A stretch of 8,927 nucleotides of DNA, taken from Planctomycetaceae bacterium (lineage in GTDB: Bacteria; Planctomycetota; Planctomycetia; Pirellulales; Thermoguttaceae). The stretch lies in the NCBI GenBank assembly GCA_031259095.1, contig JAIRLW010000021.1, positions 1-8,927 of the forward strand, given 5' to 3'. Below are positions 6,473 through 8,927 of the stretch, piece after piece. The translations under genes and the position numbers were made by a program. Position 1 is the first letter of the stretch; each line of letters opens with the position of its first letter. Below the pieces are notes generated by a model. The model saw nothing but the letters and a program-made list of their open reading frames with translations. It did no database searches and was not told the origin of the DNA.

Positions 6473-6490
6473 ATCGCAAGCGATATTTTT
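6472..6490 (+). terminator. Small hairpin plus T-run after the UPF0145 pair
   Basis: TATCGC and GCGATA (6472-6485) form a compact hairpin followed by TTTTT. The loop is very short, so the stem would open to give a four-base loop. It probably contributes to ending the UPF0145 transcript together with the stronger hairpin at 6501-6524. Confidence 0.4.
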
Positions 6491-6500
6491 ATCACACAAC

Positions 6501-6524
6501 AAAAATTCCGCTTGCGGAATTTTT
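6501..6524 (+). terminator. Perfect hairpin terminator between the UPF0145 genes and trmL
   Basis: AAAAATTCCGC (6501-6511) is perfectly complementary to GCGGAATTTTT (6514-6524), so the stem ends in an A-tract and a T-tract and could terminate in both directions. It lies about 30 nt before trmL, which implies that trmL has its own promoter or depends on readthrough. Confidence 0.6.
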
Positions 6525-6552
6525 CACTATTAACTATCCACTATTAACTATT
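6525..6552. repeat. Two inverted 14-bp repeat units just before trmL
   Basis: CACTATTAACTATC (6525-6538) and CACTATTAACTATT (6539-6552) are reverse-complement relatives of the GAGAGTTGATAGTG units at 6418-6472, with two differences in the best pairing. The array ends 3 nt before the trmL ATG and occupies the place where a Shine-Dalgarno would be. Folded with the left array, it could bury the trmL start region. Confidence 0.75.
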
Positions 6553-6555
6553 TTC

Positions 6556-7020
6556 ATGTTTCATGTTGTGCTTTATCAGCCGGAAATTCCTGAAAACACC
6601 GGTGCGATTGGGCGTACCTGTGTTGCGGTTGGGGCGCGGCTGCATCTGGTCAAACCATTCGGGTTTCAGTTGGAACATCGGCGGCTCGCAAGAGCGGGAA
6701 TGGATTATTGGAACCATCTCGATTATCAAATCGCCGACGATTGGAACCATCTCGTAACCGGACTGTCAGGCAACTACTGGTATTTCACCAAAAAAGCAGT
6801 ACAATCTTACGCCAATGTTCGTTATTCCGCCGATGATATTTTGGTTTTCGGCAGTGAATCACGCGGACTTCCGGCGTTTATTCTTGATTCCGATCCTGAA
6901 CATAAACATTGTGTTCGGATTCCGATGTTGCCGGAAGCAAGAAGTTTGAATTTGTCGGTAAGTGTTGGCGTTGCCCTTTACGAAGCACAACGGCAATTGG
7001 ATTTTGAAGCGAAAAAATAG
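6556..7020 (+). CDS. trmL: tRNA (cytidine(34)-2'-O)-methyltransferase TrmL
   Basis: A SAM-dependent SPOUT (TrmD/SpoU superfamily) enzyme. In characterised homologues (E. coli TrmL/YibK) it methylates the 2'-OH of C or U at wobble position 34 of certain tRNA-Leu. The product has 154 residues, close to the E. coli enzyme. Motifs visible in order are LYQPEIPENTGAIGRTC (6-22, motif 1 with the conserved N14 and R20), FGSESRGLP (98-106, motif 2) and IPMLPEARSLNLSVSVGVA (122-140, motif 3, which with motif 2 forms the SAM-binding knot). HRRLARAGMDYW (41-52) is also typical of the family. The start is the ATG at 6556; no SD is present because inverted 14-bp repeats lie immediately upstream. Confident assignment at family level; TrmL rather than another SpoU subgroup rests on the short length and motif wording. 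Confidence 0.93.
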   Translation: MFHVVLYQPEIPENTGAIGRTCVAVGARLHLVKPFGFQLEHRRLARAGMDYWNHLDYQIADDWNHLVTGLSGNYWYFTKKAVQSYANVRYSADDILVFGSESRGLPAFILDSDPEHKHCVRIPMLPEARSLNLSVSVGVALYEAQRQLDFEAKK

Positions 7021-7046
7021 AATACTGCCGAAAGGTGAAACAAAAC

Positions 7047-7343
7047 GTAATATATCAGCGGAATTTCCGTAATTCGTTATTTTGTATTAGTCCCGCAGGA
7101 ACGAGAGGTGCATAACCGGCGGTGTAGCGCAGTGCAACCGCCGGAACGTCGCCTCTCAATCCCAAGCCCTGCAAGGGCGAGATAATCGAATCGTTACTTT
7201 AGTAGATCACCTCGCCCCGCGCGGAGGTTAAAAAGGAAGGGGTTCCCGATCCGTAGGTTGCGCAGTGCTGCACCTACAGTTATGCACATCACCCCCCTAG
7301 CGGGGTTAAAATTGAAAAAACAAAAATTCCGCTGAAATAGTAC
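7047..7343. repeat. Multi-hairpin intergenic element bounded by inverted repeats
   Basis: No gene is visible between trmL and tyrS. The segment is bounded by arms of 22 bp (7047-7068 and 7322-7343) that match at 18 positions when inverted, including a perfect 12-bp core TCAGCGGAATTT. Inside, in order, are a long hairpin (GAGAGG 7103-7108 with CCTCTC 7152-7157, and CCGGCGGT 7116-7123 with ACCGCCGG 7137-7144), GCCCT-GCA-AGGGC (7166-7178), ACCTC 7209-7213 with GAGGT 7224-7228, GTAGGT 7253-7258 with ACCTAC 7272-7277, and CCCC..GGGG at 7292-7305. The last two modules resemble those at 8888-8927. It may be a repetitive extragenic element, a mobile element without genes, or a structured leader of tyrS. 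Confidence 0.65.
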
Positions 7344-7373
7344 AAAAAAAGTTAAGAATTTATTTTATTTCCC

Positions 7374-8669
7374 ATGTTACAAGATATTATTCAGGAATTG
7401 ACTTGGCGCGGTCTGATTTACCAAACCACCGATGACACTCGTCTCGCTGCGTGGTTAATGGAAAAACCGCGAACAATTTACGCCGGTTTCGACCCAACCG
7501 CCGACAGTTTGCATGTTGGACATCTTGTTGCGCTGATGAATTTGCGGCGTTTCCAGAAATTCGGGCATCGTCCTATTGCTCTGGCAGGCGGTGCAACCGG
7601 AACCATCGGCGATCCAAGCGGAAAAAGTGAAGAACGAAAACTCATCACCAAAGAACAAGTCGAATTTAATATCAAGGGTATTGAACGGCAAATCCGTAAA
7701 TTTTTACGTTTCGATCATTCGCCAACCGGTGCGTTGTTGGTTAATAATGCGGATTGGTTTTCTCAGTTTTCTTATATTGATTTTCTGCGTGACGTCGGCA
7801 AGCATTTTCCGGTGAATATCATGTTGGCGAAAGATTCCGTGAAAATGCGTCTCGAAAATTCCGAATCCGGTTTGAGTTTTACGGAATTTAGTTACATGTT
7901 GATGCAGAGTTATGATTTTGTCCATCTTTACAAAACGTATGATTGTGAAATGCAAATTGGCGGAAGTGATCAGTGGGGCAATATCACTTTGGGTTGTGAA
8001 TTTGGACGGCGAATCGGTGTTCTCCCGAAACATGGGCAATTGCATGGTTTGACGAGTCCGCTCCTGACAAAAAGCGACGGCGGGAAAATGGGAAAAACCG
8101 AATCCGGTACGCTCTGGCTTGATCCTGCTAAAACGTCGCCTTATCAGTTTTATCAATACTGGATCAATCTCGACGATTCCGATGTGGAACGGACTCTTAA
8201 AATATTCACCGATTTAACTGCGCCGGAAATTGAAACAGTTTTAGCAACACATTGTTCCGCTCCCGAAAAACGCATTGCTCAAAAACGGGTTGCCGATGAA
8301 TTAACGTTATTAGTGCATAGCGAATCAGGCTTGGCGGTTGCTCGAAAGGCAACGGAAATCTTTTTCGGCGGCGAAATTTCCGAACTGGACGACGCGCAAC
8401 TTGGTTCCATTTTTGCCGACGTGCCAAGCAAGGAAATATCACGTCAACGGCTTGGCAACGGTTTAACGGTAACAGACGCTTTGGTCGAATCCGGTCTTTC
8501 CGTTTCGAAAAGCGATGCACGCCGGACGATCCAACAAGGCGGGGCGTACATCAACAACCGTCAAATCAAAAACTCCGACATCATGATCGGAACCGAACAT
8601 CTTGCCGGTGAAAGTATTGTGGTTCTCCGCACCGGAAAGAAAAAATATGCCCTTTTACGTTTCAGATAA
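7374..8669 (+). CDS. tyrS: Tyrosyl-tRNA synthetase (TyrRS)
   Basis: Class I aminoacyl-tRNA synthetase that joins tyrosine to tRNA-Tyr in the cytoplasm using ATP. It has 431 residues, a typical length for the bacterial TyrS type. The Rossmann catalytic domain shows YAGFDPTADSLHVGH (36-50) with the HIGH-type signature HVGH at 47-50, then GGATGTIGDPSGKS (72-85), the tyrosine pocket segment MLMQSYDF (175-182) and QIGGSDQWGNI (194-204). The KMSKS equivalent is KMGKT (238-242), like the KFGKT form in E. coli-type enzymes. A C-terminal S4 RNA-binding domain covers about 360-430. All key motifs are intact. The ATG at 7374 places the N-terminal helix (residues 1-10) as expected; there is no Shine-Dalgarno. 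It lies about 30 nt downstream of a multi-hairpin element, and no T-box leader is recognisable. Confidence 0.97.
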   Translation: MLQDIIQELTWRGLIYQTTDDTRLAAWLMEKPRTIYAGFDPTADSLHVGHLVALMNLRRFQKFGHRPIALAGGATGTIGDPSGKSEERKLITKEQVEFNIKGIERQIRKFLRFDHSPTGALLVNNADWFSQFSYIDFLRDVGKHFPVNIMLAKDSVKMRLENSESGLSFTEFSYMLMQSYDFVHLYKTYDCEMQIGGSDQWGNITLGCEFGRRIGVLPKHGQLHGLTSPLLTKSDGGKMGKTESGTLWLDPAKTSPYQFYQYWINLDDSDVERTLKIFTDLTAPEIETVLATHCSAPEKRIAQKRVADELTLLVHSESGLAVARKATEIFFGGEISELDDAQLGSIFADVPSKEISRQRLGNGLTVTDALVESGLSVSKSDARRTIQQGGAYINNRQIKNSDIMIGTEHLAGESIVVLRTGKKKYALLRFR

Positions 8670-8787
8670 TTTTATATACTCATTGCACTTTAAAATTCGG
8701 TTTTTATTTTTAGAACACAAAATATATTCAATAACCATTTAATTATTTTCAAGTCGAAAAATTGCACGATGAACCCTATTTTCGTGT
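8670..8787. other. AT-rich spacer after tyrS
   Basis: No gene is seen. The stretch is strongly AT-rich. There is no obvious intrinsic terminator directly after tyrS; a weak pairing of CGAAAAAT (about 8756) with ATTTTCG (about 8778) lies roughly 85 nt downstream. ATTTTTAGAAC near 8706 resembles the TTTTTAGAAG box of the repeats around rnhA, but in such AT-rich DNA this could be chance. Confidence 0.4.
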
Positions 8788-8927
8788 CGAAATATTGTAC
8801 AATATTTCGCCCTGAAAGGGCGCAAGCCGAAATATCGTAATCTTATTACTGCCGCCCTTACAGGGCTTATAGGATTTATATTTGTTACGTAGGGCGTTGC
8901 CCTACGCTAATGCTGATTGCCCCGTTG
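8788..8927. repeat. Palindromic intergenic repeat modules, cut by the window edge
   Basis: Successive palindromes are CGAAATATTG-TACAATATTTCG (8788-8809, a perfect 22-bp palindrome), CGCCCT-GAA-AGGGCG (8808-8822), GCCCT-TAC-AGGGC (8854-8866), CGTAGGGC-GTT-GCCCTACG (8888-8906) and CCCCGTTG at the right edge, which looks like the left half of one more stem. CGAAATAT recurs at about 8828. No open reading frame is supported. From general knowledge, runs such as GCCCTACAGGGC and GTAGGGCGTTGCCCTAC recur in intergenic regions of several environmental and gut bacterial groups and are sometimes miscalled as short proteins. They act as extragenic palindromes of unknown role. Confidence 0.65.

Noticed and set aside
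6418..6552. CRISPR array
   Set aside because: The 14-bp units are directly adjacent with no spacers and occur in both orientations, unlike a CRISPR array.
7047..7343. tRNA or T-box leader before tyrS
   Set aside because: I could not find a cloverleaf with a TTC-type T-loop, nor T-box features such as an antiterminator with TGGNACC; the hairpins are simple palindromes.
7704..8156. A 150-codon minus-strand frame opposite tyrS
   Set aside because: tyrS is intact with all catalytic motifs on the plus strand; the antisense frame shows nothing recognisable.

Overview
The window looks like a piece of a Planctomycetota chromosome, probably a Pirellulales-type lineage with moderate to low GC. This is inferred from one gene: a 1253-residue exported protein with many secretin-N-like (GspD N-domain) repeats, Pro/Glu/Ser repeats and a Gly/Asn/Phe-rich tail, a style I associate with planctomycetes. 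Several genes also lack a Shine-Dalgarno sequence. There is no rRNA or tRNA gene, transposase, phage gene or CRISPR array.

Layout. Positions 1-349 hold no convincing gene. A strong hairpin (350-378) follows the large minus-strand secretin-N-repeat gene (385-4146), which has a good SD and a TATAAT box upstream. Positions 4147-4742 are a gene-poor divergent region filled with repeats: a MITE-like element with GGGAC motifs, then a perfect 44-bp palindrome inside longer inverted arms. All remaining genes are on the plus strand: rnhA (RNase HI, 4743-5204), a second copy of the GGGAC repeat (5221-5321), two adjacent UPF0145/YbjQ-family genes (5444-5764, cytosolic; 5776-6426, membrane-anchored), a tandem/inverted 14-bp repeat block with two hairpins (6418-6552), trmL (tRNA Cm34/Um34 2'-O-methyltransferase, 6556-7020), a roughly 300-bp multi-hairpin element bounded by inverted repeats (7047-7343), tyrS (tyrosyl-tRNA synthetase, 7374-8669), and another hairpin-module repeat running off the right edge (8788-8927).

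How the genes relate. Only the two UPF0145 genes look like a true operon: 11 nt separates them and the second gene's SD overlaps the first gene's stop codon. trmL and tyrS are both tRNA-related housekeeping genes, but a structured intergenic element separates them, so co-transcription is uncertain. rnhA is a stand-alone housekeeping gene between repeats. The coding content is mostly conventional. The unusual part is the intergenic DNA: nearly every spacer carries a different palindromic or inverted-repeat element, and some of these share sequence. The other notable items are the secretin-like protein without a pore domain and the membrane-anchored UPF0145 paralogue.
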